A stretch of DNA of 9,058 nucleotides from an uncultured Aeromonadales bacterium (GCA_902796095.1 CADBNP010000201.1:1-9058); one strand, 5' to 3'. Counted from the first letter of the stretch, positions 1-7,101 are shown. Notes: generated from the letters alone by a model not told the origin. Made by a program: numbers and translations.

Positions 1-306
1 AAGACAGCGGACATCATGGTGAGCCAGGATCATCTGCAGTACAAACTGCCTTGCCACTCTGACCCTGTCGGAATTTGTAATCACCACCATATCCGACCAT
101 ATTCTTGTGTTGCAGGAAGGCACAAGATTGACCTGTCCCTCTATCTCCACCACGCACATGCGACAGGATCCGATTTCATTGACATGCTTCAGATAGCACA
201 GAGTAGGAATGTAGATACCGTTTTCACGTGCCACCTCCAGAATGGTCTGATTCTCCTTTGCCTGAATTTCATGACCATCTATCATAATACGAATCATACT
301 GCTCAT
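1..306 (-). CDS. NuoG-like iron-sulfur subunit, probable formate dehydrogenase alpha chain (N-terminal 102 residues, truncated by window edge)
   Basis: The reading frame is open from the ATG at 306-304 to the window edge and gives 102 residues. It begins with a plant-ferredoxin-like [2Fe-2S] domain. The ligands C37, C48, C51 and C65 have the spacing Cx10CxxCx13C seen at the start of NuoG, HydA and NAD-linked formate dehydrogenases. H97 and C101 (HxxxC) look like the first ligands of the following His/Cys-ligated [4Fe-4S] cluster. The start overlaps the upstream stop by one base (TAATG), and GGAGG lies 9 bases before it, so translation is probably coupled. A second ATG three codons on is too far from this ribosome site. 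The catalytic molybdopterin domain lies outside the window. Formate dehydrogenase is inferred from the Moco and flavoprotein neighbours. An iron-only hydrogenase or another NuoG-like molybdoenzyme would start the same way. Confidence 0.85.
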   Translation of the reverse strand, partial: MSSMIRIMIDGHEIQAKENQTILEVARENGIYIPTLCYLKHVNEIGSCRMCVVEIEGQVNLVPSCNTRIWSDMVVITNSDRVRVARQFVLQMILAHHDVRCL

Positions 307-2153
307 TACAGGAGACCTCCCTTCATGGTGCCGCTTCCGAAAATATCGCATCTGAGGCACTTGTTGCATTCCTGCATTGCCTCCTCCCTGGACATGTTGT
401 TTTCCACAGGACAGAAACTCTTTTTTCTTTCTCTTGCCGATTTTTCAGTAAGATTGACCCTGCCCATATGATGCCGCATATTGCCCTGACTGTTAGGAAT
501 TTTGATATCAACATGATAATGGTGATGATATCCCAGATAGGAATCAATATTGATGGCTGCAATCTTGCCGGCACCTATTGCCATGATGGCAGTTGCCGGA
601 CCGCTGACACAGTCACCGCCGGCAAAAATTCCTGGATGATCCTTAAGCGCCGTGGTGGCATCGGTGATGAAGGTACCCCGCGGAGACTTCTCATAGGATG
701 TAAAACTTTCAGACTCAATAGCCTGTCCGATAGCCATGAAAATCACATCACACGGTATTTCGCATGTTTCCTTGTCGGCATCTCTTACCATTGGAATACC
801 GGTGTTCGCATCATAATAGCTGGTAATCTGAGGTTTGGTAATCAGTCCGACGACATTGCCGTTTTCATCAATTCTGATCTCAGAAGGAGCAAACATGGTC
901 ATAAGCTCCACTCCCTCCTCGATAGCACCCTGGATTTCAGAAGGCAGGGCCGTCATGTCCACCTGCGGTTCCCTTACGGCAAGAGTCACGGATGCCGCAC
1001 CGCAGCGCACTGCCGAGCGGGCACAGTCCATGGCCACATTGCCTCCTCCGATTACTACCACATTCTTTCCGGTAAAATCAGGAAGATTGCCGTGACCAAT
1101 CTGATCCAGCATTTCCACTGCTGAAGCAACATTAGGATTGTCATAATTTTTAATAGGTATGACCCGTCCCTTCTGTGCACCTATGGAAATATAGACAGCA
1201 TCAAACTCCTTTTCAAGCTGATCGGTGGTAATATCCCTGCCTATTCTTGCATTGAGACGCACCTCAATGCCGCCGACTGCCAGAATGCCGTTTATATCTT
1301 CATCAAGCCGATCCTTCGGCAGACGGTACCCGGGAATGCCGTAGCGCAGCATGCCGCCGAGTTTTTCCTTGGCCTCGAAAACCACAACGGAGTGACCCAT
1401 CCGGGCAAGGAAGTAGGCACATGTAAGTCCGGACGGACCGCCGCCCACCACCGCTATTCTCTTGCCGGTATCCACATTGCGGGGAGGAACCGGGATCTGA
1501 TCTGCATGAATCTGATCCACCGCAAACTTTTTAAGTCCTCTGATATTGATTTCGGCATCAATCAGACTCCGTCGGCACTGCATTTCACAGGGACGCTCAC
1601 AGACAAAGGCACATGAGGTCGGAAACGGATTATCCTCACGGATCAGATTAATGGCGTCGGCATAGCGTTCGTCCTTTATGAGAGCTATATATCCGGGAAT
1701 ATTCACATTGGCGGGACAGTTGTACATGCACGGAACCTTTACCGACACATTGGACTGACACTTGTGATGATTGATATGGTAGAGATATTCGTCCTTGAAA
1801 TTCTTGATATTGGCAAGCACCATATATGCCGCCTCGTAGCCTATGGCACAGTCGGCGGTATCCTTTATAGTCTGGGCCAGCCACAGCATATCCACATAAA
1901 GATCCATGTCTGCGGTACCGTCATGGATCTGCTGCAGCATGTTCTCCAGCTGCTCCAGTCCCTTTGCACACGGCACGCACTTGCCGCAGGTCTGACTTCT
2001 GGCGGTGCGGAGATAGGCTATGTGGGTAGAAATGCAGCAGACACCGGGAGGATTGGCCGTTACACGTCTCTTGAAGGTAGATAAAAAACTGTTTATCAGT
2101 TTTTTACGCTGAGTGTTTTTCAGTTCCTGTGTTTCATCCATTGAAGTCACCAT
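306..2153 (-). CDS. Fused iron-sulfur flavoprotein: NuoF-type [4Fe-4S] domain plus GltD-type NAD(P)H oxidoreductase
   Basis: This 615-residue cytosolic protein probably passes electrons between NAD(P)H and the molybdoenzyme encoded next. Residues 50-115 resemble the C-terminal cluster domain of NuoF: C56, C59, C62 and C102 in CxxCxxCx39C. The FMN/NADH domain of NuoF is absent. Residues 130-215 carry Cys pairs typical of the GltD/NfnB N-terminal domain (C142, C146, then C181, C185, C189, C193). A first Rossmann motif (VVGGGPSG, 235-242) should bind FAD, and a second (VVIGGGNVAMD, 366-376) NAD(P). FAGGDC at 510-515 is the usual C-terminal FAD motif. The tail has C596xxC599xxC602, perhaps another cluster. 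No good ribosome site precedes the ATG at 2153; GTG at 2150 or ATG at 2141 are alternatives. The domain assignment is firm. The partner and the NADH/NADPH choice are inferred. Confidence 0.9.
   Translation of the reverse strand: MVTSMDETQELKNTQRKKLINSFLSTFKRRVTANPPGVCCISTHIAYLRTARSQTCGKCVPCAKGLEQLENMLQQIHDGTADMDLYVDMLWLAQTIKDTADCAIGYEAAYMVLANIKNFKDEYLYHINHHKCQSNVSVKVPCMYNCPANVNIPGYIALIKDERYADAINLIREDNPFPTSCAFVCERPCEMQCRRSLIDAEINIRGLKKFAVDQIHADQIPVPPRNVDTGKRIAVVGGGPSGLTCAYFLARMGHSVVVFEAKEKLGGMLRYGIPGYRLPKDRLDEDINGILAVGGIEVRLNARIGRDITTDQLEKEFDAVYISIGAQKGRVIPIKNYDNPNVASAVEMLDQIGHGNLPDFTGKNVVVIGGGNVAMDCARSAVRCGAASVTLAVREPQVDMTALPSEIQGAIEEGVELMTMFAPSEIRIDENGNVVGLITKPQITSYYDANTGIPMVRDADKETCEIPCDVIFMAIGQAIESESFTSYEKSPRGTFITDATTALKDHPGIFAGGDCVSGPATAIMAIGAGKIAAINIDSYLGYHHHYHVDIKIPNSQGNMRHHMGRVNLTEKSARERKKSFCPVENNMSREEAMQECNKCLRCDIFGSGTMKGGLL
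2083..2105. repeat. Perfect 9-bp inverted repeat with 5-base loop inside the flavoprotein start region
   Basis: AAAAAACTG (2083-2091) and CAGTTTTTT (2097-2105) are exact reverse complements around TTTAT. In the mRNA of the flavoprotein gene this is an AU-rich hairpin at about codons 17-24 whose 3' arm ends in six U. It looks like a weak intrinsic terminator or pause site inside the coding sequence, but only three of the nine pairs are G-C. The repeat itself is plain in the sequence. A function is not shown, because lysine- and phenylalanine-rich coding could produce it by chance. Confidence 0.6.
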
Positions 2154-2395
2154 TATAGAAAATCAGTCTTTCTCTCCGGCTGCAGGAGAAAGGAAATCAG
2201 ATTGCTTCAAACTTGTTTCAGCATTCTCAGTCAGAGCTCATTAACAATACAAAAAAGATGCATCAAAACTGCAACAAAACTTTTTGAAATATAACACACA
2301 TGTCTTTATTCACCTACAGTTTTTAATCATCAGAAAATCTTCCTGCAGTCAGGATAACATTTGGCAAACCACGAACCTGCCGCTCCGGCTTCGGA
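2154..2395 (-). promoter_or_regulatory. Intergenic region between mobA and the flavoprotein gene, with candidate extended -10 promoter
   Basis: No gene is visible in these 242 bases, which are much richer in A+T than the flanking genes. On the minus strand, TGTTATATT (2288-2296) matches an extended -10 element (TGnTATAAT) with one mismatch. No convincing -35 box lies 16-18 bases upstream, which extended -10 promoters tolerate. It would give a 5' leader of about 125 bases before the flavoprotein start. A short hairpin closer to mobA (TCCTG 2341-2345 with CAGGA 2350-2354) is followed in the minus direction by AGATTTTC and is at best a weak terminator. Together these suggest that the redox operon can be transcribed separately from the Moco genes. 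This is inferred from consensus matching by eye. Confidence 0.3.
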
Positions 2396-3034
2396 TCATC
2401 CCAGTTTCCCGCCGGATCGGCTCTCACAGTACATTTTCAGATCATCCGGCGTGTTGATATTCAGATAGCATCCGGCATGATCCCCTGAAATTTCAACAGT
2501 TCTGAAATCAGCACCTGTAACAGCATTTTTCAGTCTGTAGTCGCCCTTTCTGATATTTTCCAAAAACAGCGATGACACTGAAGCGGAATACAGAGCGCAG
2601 AGAGGCTGCCACCGGCCGTCCGCCACAGGGATCAGGGCATCCTCTCCATGATACTGCTCAAGCAGTCTTCGGGCTTCATTTTCGGAAAAAAAGGGCATGT
2701 CACAGGCAATCACCATCAGGCACCTGCCGTGAAAATGATTTAAAACAGAAAGAATTCCGCCCATGGGACCGGTATCCGGATATTCATCCCGTATCAGCGT
2801 ATAGCCCGGATAGCTGTAATTCTGAAATGAATTTACCGAAAGAAACCTTTCAGGGAAAAAGCTCATTCTTTCACAGAGAATCTGATAAAAGGGGGCATCG
2901 TCAAAACGCAGAGCAGCCTTGTCAGTGCCCATTCTGGATGATTTTCCGCCGACAAGCACGGCAACACCTGTACCCTGAAGAAAAGAGCCGTTCAGAATGT
3001 TCTGTTCCCCGGGATCATGCTCTGTGGTATTCAC
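2396..3034 (-). CDS. mobA: Molybdenum cofactor guanylyltransferase MobA
   Basis: MobA transfers GMP from GTP to Mo-molybdopterin in the cytosol. It makes the guanine-dinucleotide cofactor that formate dehydrogenases and other DMSO-reductase-family enzymes carry in bis form. With the start chosen here the protein has 212 residues. It shows the nucleotidyltransferase signature LVGGKSSRMGTDKA (27-40), GPMGGI (89-94), the metal-site CDMPF (111-115) and NINTPDD (192-198). The start is GTG at 3034-3032, preceded by GGAG (3041-3044) at a 6-base spacing and lying inside the end of moaC. A longer version from GTG at 3073 has no ribosome site. About 20 residues before the usual MobA start remain unexplained. 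The overlap with moaC indicates translational coupling. CTP- or ATP-specific relatives (MocA, MobA-like) are less likely given formate dehydrogenase downstream. Confidence 0.92.
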   Translation of the reverse strand: MNTTEHDPGEQNILNGSFLQGTGVAVLVGGKSSRMGTDKAALRFDDAPFYQILCERMSFFPERFLSVNSFQNYSYPGYTLIRDEYPDTGPMGGILSVLNHFHGRCLMVIACDMPFFSENEARRLLEQYHGEDALIPVADGRWQPLCALYSASVSSLFLENIRKGDYRLKNAVTGADFRTVEISGDHAGCYLNINTPDDLKMYCESRSGGKLG

Positions 3035-3500
3035 CGTGGACTCCGCCTGTTTTGCTGAGAAGTCTGATCCCACCGATTGTCATATCCTTCTGGATTGCCT
3101 TGCACATGTCATATACAGTCAGTGCGGCAACAGAAACTGCTGTAAGTGCCTCCATTTCCACGCCTGTATTTCCTCTGCATCTGACAGTCGCCTCGATTCT
3201 TACCGCAGGAATGTTTTCAATCAGCGTAACAGACAGATTTACTCCGGATAAAATCAGGGTATGACACATGGGGATCAGATCAGGAGTCCGCTTGGCACCC
3301 ATGATTCCGGCAATCTGTGCAACAGTCAGAACATCACCCTTTTTTATGCCTCCGCTTTTAATCAGGGACATGGTTTCGGAACTTACATACACAAAACCCT
3401 CCGCCACAGCGGTACGGAGAGTATCACTCTTTGCGGACACGTCAACCATCCTTGCTCTGCCCTGATCGTCAAAATGGGTAAAATCATTTTCCTGATCCAT
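3015..3500 (-). CDS. moaC: Cyclic pyranopterin monophosphate synthase MoaC
   Basis: MoaC converts the 3',8-cyclo-dihydro-GTP made by MoaA into cyclic pyranopterin monophosphate, the first stable Moco intermediate. The 161-residue length is the family norm. Hallmarks are the FTHFDDQGRARMVDVS opening (7-22), the lysine pair K53/K54 in GIKKGD, PMCHTL (77-82, catalytic-region His80), and GNTGVEMEALTAVSVAALT (110-128). D131 and K134 in the YDMCKAIQK helix match the active-site Asp and Lys of the E. coli enzyme. The ATG at 3500-3498 is preceded by a run of six G ending six bases upstream, which can act as a Shine-Dalgarno sequence. The end overlaps mobA. Upstream lies a 213-base gap with repeats, so this gene may begin its own transcript or be controlled by that leader. 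Confidence 0.97.
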   Translation of the reverse strand: MDQENDFTHFDDQGRARMVDVSAKSDTLRTAVAEGFVYVSSETMSLIKSGGIKKGDVLTVAQIAGIMGAKRTPDLIPMCHTLILSGVNLSVTLIENIPAVRIEATVRCRGNTGVEMEALTAVSVAALTVYDMCKAIQKDMTIGGIRLLSKTGGVHGEYHRA

Positions 3501-3713
3501 AACGTTCCCCCCGACCGTCCATGTTAAGCTATTTGTTTCTTCGAACCTGTCCCTTCTGATCCGTCTCAGAATGTCTGATTCGTACCGTTTAAGTACGCGT
3601 TTTTTTCTGCAATTTCAGTCAAAGAAGGAGGGCACAGGGATAATTCTCGGGCACACTCCTGCACTGTTCACTGATCCGGAGCATACCGGATGAATAACAA
3701 TCTGCTGTCAGAA
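3501..3713 (-). promoter_or_regulatory. Repeat-containing intergenic leader upstream of moaC
   Basis: These 213 bases hold no gene. Read on the minus strand from moaA towards moaC they contain three things. First, a hairpin of ATCCGG and CCGGAT with a 6-base loop (3674-3691) lies 22 bases after the moaA stop and has no U-run. Second, two copies of TGTGCCC 19 bases apart (3630-3655) sit inside an AGGAG/CTCCT inverted repeat. Third, a CCCTCC segment (3627-3632) could pair, with one wobble, with the G-run that serves as the moaC ribosome site (3505-3510). A TTGACT -35-like hexamer has no matching -10. The size and position would suit a Moco-responsive leader (Rfam MOCO_RNA_motif, RF01055), but I do not recognise its conserved sequence, so this is only a candidate. 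Confidence 0.3.
3630..3655. repeat. Direct repeat GGGCACA, 19-bp period, upstream of moaC
   Basis: GGGCACA occurs at 3630-3636 and 3649-3655, just under two helical turns apart, so both copies would face nearly the same side of the DNA. AGGAG (3626-3630) and CTCCT (3656-3660) flank the pair as an inverted repeat. The arrangement could be an operator or an RNA element. The repeats are seen directly, and any role is inferred from their position between moaA and moaC. Confidence 0.5.
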
Positions 3714-4688
3714 TTATCCACCGATCCTCTGCATGGTCAGTCTGATCTGCCCGTGCCGCTCCGTCTGCTCAGGATCCGGAGCCAGTGAATGCTCCTGCGG
3801 TTTATGCTCAACGCACAGCCTTATTTTCCTTTCGATATCCTCCACCGCAAGTCCCCTGAGGCTGTACTCAACCGGACTCAGCAGACATGGTCTCAGTTTT
3901 CCGTCGGAGGTGATCCGGATACGGTTGCAGCTTCTGCAGAATTTATCCGTAACAGGTGAAATAACACCGATACGGCCGCTGGCACCGCTGATTCTGAACA
4001 TTTTTGCCACGCCTGATCCGGCATCATCCTCCGGACACGGCATCAGTTCCGGCAGAGCTCTGAAAACGGCACTCTTATCGGAAAAATATTTTCTGTAGCT
4101 GAAGTCATTCCGTGCCACAGGCATCAGTTCAATAAATCTTAAATCAACAGAATACCGGCATGCAAGCTCAGCCAGCTCTCTGATGGAATGCCCGTCATCA
4201 TTCAGGCCGTGAAGAAGCACCGTATTAATTTTCACACTCCGGAATCCGGCGGAAACCGCGTCATCAAGACCGGTCAGAACCCTGTCGAGACAGTCTCTGC
4301 CTGTTATTTTTCTGAACACGCCGGGATTGACCGTATCAAGACTGATATTGATACAGCCGACTCCTGCACTTTTCAGATCGGTCACATATTCCGACAGCCG
4401 TAAACCGTTGGTTGTAAGTGCCAGTTCAGAAACTTCAGGTATTTCAGCTATACCTCTGCAGATTTCAGCAATGTCCCGTCTCTCAAGAGGTTCACCGCCG
4501 GTAAGACGGATTCTGGAGCATCCTGCCGCCGCGGCACCTCTCGCCAGACTGATAATTTCAGACGATTCCAGTTCCGCCGGAACACACTTCTGCGATGCGC
4601 CGCCTGTACAGTACATGCAGTCAAAGCTGCAGCGTCCGGTAACGGACAGGCGAAGATAACTGATCCTTCTTGAAAATGAATCCTGCAA
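3714..4688 (-). CDS. moaA: GTP 3',8-cyclase MoaA (radical SAM)
   Basis: MoaA uses S-adenosylmethionine and two [4Fe-4S] clusters to rearrange GTP into 3',8-cyclo-dihydro-GTP, the first step of Moco synthesis. The 324-residue protein has the radical-SAM cluster C20xxxC24xxC27, the SAM-binding LTGGEP motif (63-68) and TTNG (92-95). The second cluster motif is CxxCx13C in FCRSCNRIRITSDGKLRPC, which holds GTP. It ends in Gly-Gly, the catalytic C-terminal tail of MoaA. The start is TTG (4688-4686), three bases after the stop of the preceding gene. It puts the usual DSFSRRISYLRLSV opening at the N-terminus, and no ATG is nearby, so translation is probably coupled. After the radical-SAM cysteines the sequence reads TGGASQK, where most MoaA proteins have MPxxG. 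This is a variant, but the other motifs are intact. Confidence 0.96.
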   Translation of the reverse strand: MQDSFSRRISYLRLSVTGRCSFDCMYCTGGASQKCVPAELESSEIISLARGAAAAGCSRIRLTGGEPLERRDIAEICRGIAEIPEVSELALTTNGLRLSEYVTDLKSAGVGCINISLDTVNPGVFRKITGRDCLDRVLTGLDDAVSAGFRSVKINTVLLHGLNDDGHSIRELAELACRYSVDLRFIELMPVARNDFSYRKYFSDKSAVFRALPELMPCPEDDAGSGVAKMFRISGASGRIGVISPVTDKFCRSCNRIRITSDGKLRPCLLSPVEYSLRGLAVEDIERKIRLCVEHKPQEHSLAPDPEQTERHGQIRLTMQRIGG

Positions 4689-4691
4689 TCT

Positions 4692-5708
4692 TCAGTACCT
4701 GCCGTATGTACAGTTTGGGAAATGACACTGCCTGCACATCTGACAGAGTCCACCCTCAGCCAGATTGAAAAGCTCTCTGCGGGTAAACCTGACACCGGTG
4801 AAAATCTGAGGCAGAAGCACATCAAGAGTGGTGACGGGCCTTGATATAGCAGCTCCGGGAACTCCGACAACTGCGGTTTTATCAAGATATGCCATCAGGG
4901 TCATGTTTCCGGGCTGCGACGGCAGACCGTGACTTATAATTTCCGCTCCGAGGCTTCTTACGGCAGACGGTGTAACGTCATCCGGATCTACCGACATGCC
5001 TCCGGTTAAAATAAGCAGATCAGCTCCGCTGCCGATAAATTTTCCTGCAGTCTCCCTTATCATGTCGGCGCTGTCATCACAGACTGCCGTACCGATTATC
5101 TCTCCGGGAAACTTCTTCAGTTTGGCTCTTATCACCGGTTCAAACCTGTCGCAGATCCTGCCACTGTAGACTTCCGAACCTGTAATAATGACAGCTGTAC
5201 GAAGAGGCAGATAGGGATGAATTTCAAAAAGACGACGATTCCGGCACAGTTCCTCGGCTTCTACAATATTTTTTTCAGCTGTTACCAGCGGTATGATTCT
5301 CATGGATGCCAGGCGATCCCCGGGCTTCACGGCATAATGGTCCGGAATTGTTGAAACGGTAAAGTCCGGAACATTGTTCAGAGCTGCAAGAAGTTCCCTG
5401 TCCACCATAAATAGACCTTCGACATCAGCCTTAAGCACCATTTTACCCTCAGAGGGACCTTCATAATGAGCGTCTTCCACGGGAAGTGCGGCTGCAATGC
5501 GAAGGGCGCACTCATCCTCATGAATTTCTCTTATACTTTCATCCCACACGTAGACATGTCGCTTGCCAATGTTCAGAAGGTGATCTACATCATCGCGGGT
5601 TATTACATGATTGCGTCTGAAAACCGGTCCCTTGAAGCCGTCCCGGATTTCTGTAATGTCATGACACAGTCTCATGCCAACAGCATTCTGCACACAAATC
5701 TTTTTCAT
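4692..5708 (-). CDS. MoeA-like molybdopterin-binding protein with C-terminal cysteine cluster
   Basis: This 338-residue protein contains a MoeA/MogA-type molybdopterin-binding fold in its second half. The motifs are VIITGSEVYSGRICDRF (173-189), LLILTGGMSVDPDDVTPSAV (231-250), which matches the TGGxS-DxxxP signature, and GVPGAAIS (282-289) where MoeA has SGNPAS. The first half replaces the MoeA domains I and II and lacks the SxxDGYA motif. The tail carries C322xxC325xxC328x4C333, a likely metal or Fe-S site. Relatives annotated only as molybdopterin-binding proteins are, to my knowledge, common in Clostridia and not well characterised. It lies between moeA and moaA, 86 bases after moeA, and its stop is three bases from the moaA start. 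The ATG at 5708 lacks a clear ribosome site but gives the expected MKKI...AVGMRLCHDI opening. A role in Mo insertion, cofactor carriage or sensing is inferred. Confidence 0.85.
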   Translation of the reverse strand: MKKICVQNAVGMRLCHDITEIRDGFKGPVFRRNHVITRDDVDHLLNIGKRHVYVWDESIREIHEDECALRIAAALPVEDAHYEGPSEGKMVLKADVEGLFMVDRELLAALNNVPDFTVSTIPDHYAVKPGDRLASMRIIPLVTAEKNIVEAEELCRNRRLFEIHPYLPLRTAVIITGSEVYSGRICDRFEPVIRAKLKKFPGEIIGTAVCDDSADMIRETAGKFIGSGADLLILTGGMSVDPDDVTPSAVRSLGAEIISHGLPSQPGNMTLMAYLDKTAVVGVPGAAISRPVTTLDVLLPQIFTGVRFTRRELFNLAEGGLCQMCRQCHFPNCTYGRY

Positions 5709-5794
5709 TAAATATTTCTGTCTGCCCTTTAATTACCACCGGTTTTATGTTTCCAGGATATGGCTCCATCCCCAAAAACAAAATCCGCAAAATT

Positions 5795-7018
5795 CTAAAT
5801 CAGAAAACCGTCCAGTACGTCGTTTTCCTTTACCGGACCATGATCCTCCGGCACGATGACAAAAAGATCCGCCGCTCTCAGACTGCTGATCACCACATTA
5901 CCCTGTTCACACGAAGGATACATACACACCATTCCGTCATCAATTCTCATTGAGCCTCTCAGGATCCGTTCACCGCCGCCTTTCTTGCCGAAATTACTCT
6001 TCACGGTAACCCTGATAAGTTCGGGAACATAATCGGCGGCACCGGAATATTTTTTAAGCAGAGAGGAAGCGATGCAGTAGTAGTTTGTAAGAGCTGATGC
6101 CGGATTGCCAGAAAGAGCAATACACGGCTTATGGCGGTAAAAACCGTAGACGCAGGCCATTCCCGGCTTAATTTTCACACCGTGTACCATTATGTCTGCA
6201 CCGATTCTCTCAAGAGCCTCCGGAACCAGATCATAATCCCCTGCCGAAACACCGCCAGTCAGAACCACGGCATCATGATCTCCCAACGCCCTGAGCAGAA
6301 GCCCTGCAATCTGTTCCGTGTCATCTCCGGCGCAGCCCATATATTCAGCCTCATATCCATCCCTGGCAAGCGCCGCCGCCAGCATATGGCGGTTGGAATT
6401 ATAAATCTGACTTCCGGCAAGTGCCGTACCAACCTCGGCAATTTCATTGCCGGTGCAGATCACCGCCACCTTCAGTCTTTTATGGACGGAAGCCTCAGCC
6501 ATACCCTGGGATGCCAGCATTCCCACAACTGCCAGATCCACATGCATTCCGCGGGTGGCGATAACGTCACCGGCCCTGACGTCCTCGCCTGCTCTTATGA
6601 TGTTCTGATCCGGTAAAAGCTGTTCACAGACTGTAACATAATCTTCGGAAAACTTCGTATCCTCATACCTGATAACAGCATCGGCGCCCTCCGGAACCGG
6701 AGCACCGGTCAGGATCTTAACCGCCTCACCGGATCCGGGGATCAGATCCGGAGAATCCCCTGCCCTGATTTCACCAATTACTTTCAGAGTCACCGGACTG
6801 TCCCTGCCGGCTGACTTTGTATCAGAACTTCGAACGGCATATCCGTCAAGAGGAGAGCGATCATAGTGGGGTACATTCATTCCGGCCTTCACGTCCTCAG
6901 CCAGAATTCTGCCAAAGAGTCTGTCCAGCGGAAGCTTTTCAGATGCCACCGGAACAATATGCGAAAGCAGCAGATCTCGGCTTTCTCTGAAGTTCATTTT
7001 CTTAATCATGGAATTCAT
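5795..7018 (-). CDS. moeA: Molybdopterin molybdenumtransferase MoeA
   Basis: MoeA inserts molybdate into adenylylated molybdopterin, releasing AMP and forming active Moco. The length of 407 residues equals that of typical bacterial MoeA. Motifs in order are DRSPLDGYAVRS (53-64, catalytic-region Asp58), EIRAGD (83-88), ILTGAPVPEGADAVI (102-116), VICTGNEI (186-193, Glu192), and VVLTGGVSAGDYDLVPEAL (251-269, Asp261). KPGMACVYG (284-292) and LSGNPASALTNYY (302-314) follow, so all MoeA domains are present. The ATG at 7018-7016 has a weak GACGAG upstream. Internal ATGs at codons 4 and 8 are possible starts, since MoeA homology begins near codon 8. It follows modC by 83 bases and precedes a MoeA-like paralogue by 86 bases, consistent with one long transcript. 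No step of the canonical motif set is missing. Confidence 0.96.
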   Translation of the reverse strand: MNSMIKKMNFRESRDLLLSHIVPVASEKLPLDRLFGRILAEDVKAGMNVPHYDRSPLDGYAVRSSDTKSAGRDSPVTLKVIGEIRAGDSPDLIPGSGEAVKILTGAPVPEGADAVIRYEDTKFSEDYVTVCEQLLPDQNIIRAGEDVRAGDVIATRGMHVDLAVVGMLASQGMAEASVHKRLKVAVICTGNEIAEVGTALAGSQIYNSNRHMLAAALARDGYEAEYMGCAGDDTEQIAGLLLRALGDHDAVVLTGGVSAGDYDLVPEALERIGADIMVHGVKIKPGMACVYGFYRHKPCIALSGNPASALTNYYCIASSLLKKYSGAADYVPELIRVTVKSNFGKKGGGERILRGSMRIDDGMVCMYPSCEQGNVVISSLRAADLFVIVPEDHGPVKENDVLDGFLI

Positions 7019-7101
7019 ACATACTCGTCATACACATAACTGCCTGGATATGTCTTAACGGCAGCCGTCCTGTCATTTTTTAATTCTAAATACCTGCCCT
7101 C

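Noticed and set aside
16..471. Plus-strand open frame of 151 codons at the left edge
   Set aside because: It is antisense to the NuoG-like subunit and the flavoprotein, both of which show clear Fe-S motifs in the minus frames. The plus product is His/Leu-rich without any recognisable motif.
468..1124. Plus-strand open frame of 218 codons
   Set aside because: It is a shadow of the flavoprotein FAD/NAD(P) domains, with no domain signature of its own.
2341..2354. Intrinsic terminator after mobA (TCCTG/CAGGA hairpin then AGATTTTC)
   Set aside because: The 5-bp stem and four-U run are too weak to call. It is noted only within the intergenic entry.
2572..3264. Plus-strand open frame of 230 codons over mobA and moaC
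   Set aside because: It lies antisense to two confidently identified enzymes. Its composition is low in hydrophobic pattern and it has no motif.
3589..3607. Plus-strand hairpin near CGTAC...GTACG followed by seven T (about 3580-3607)
   Set aside because: It has terminator polarity only for plus-strand transcription, and no plus-strand gene is supported nearby. The stem is just 5 bp.
4448..4885. Minus-strand 145-codon frame bridging moaA and the MoeA-like gene
   Set aside because: It is in another frame over the end of one conserved gene and the start of the next, with no motif.
7058..7068. Palindrome ACGGC-A-GCCGT between modC and moeA
   Set aside because: The one-base loop cannot form as drawn, and a single short palindrome is expected by chance.
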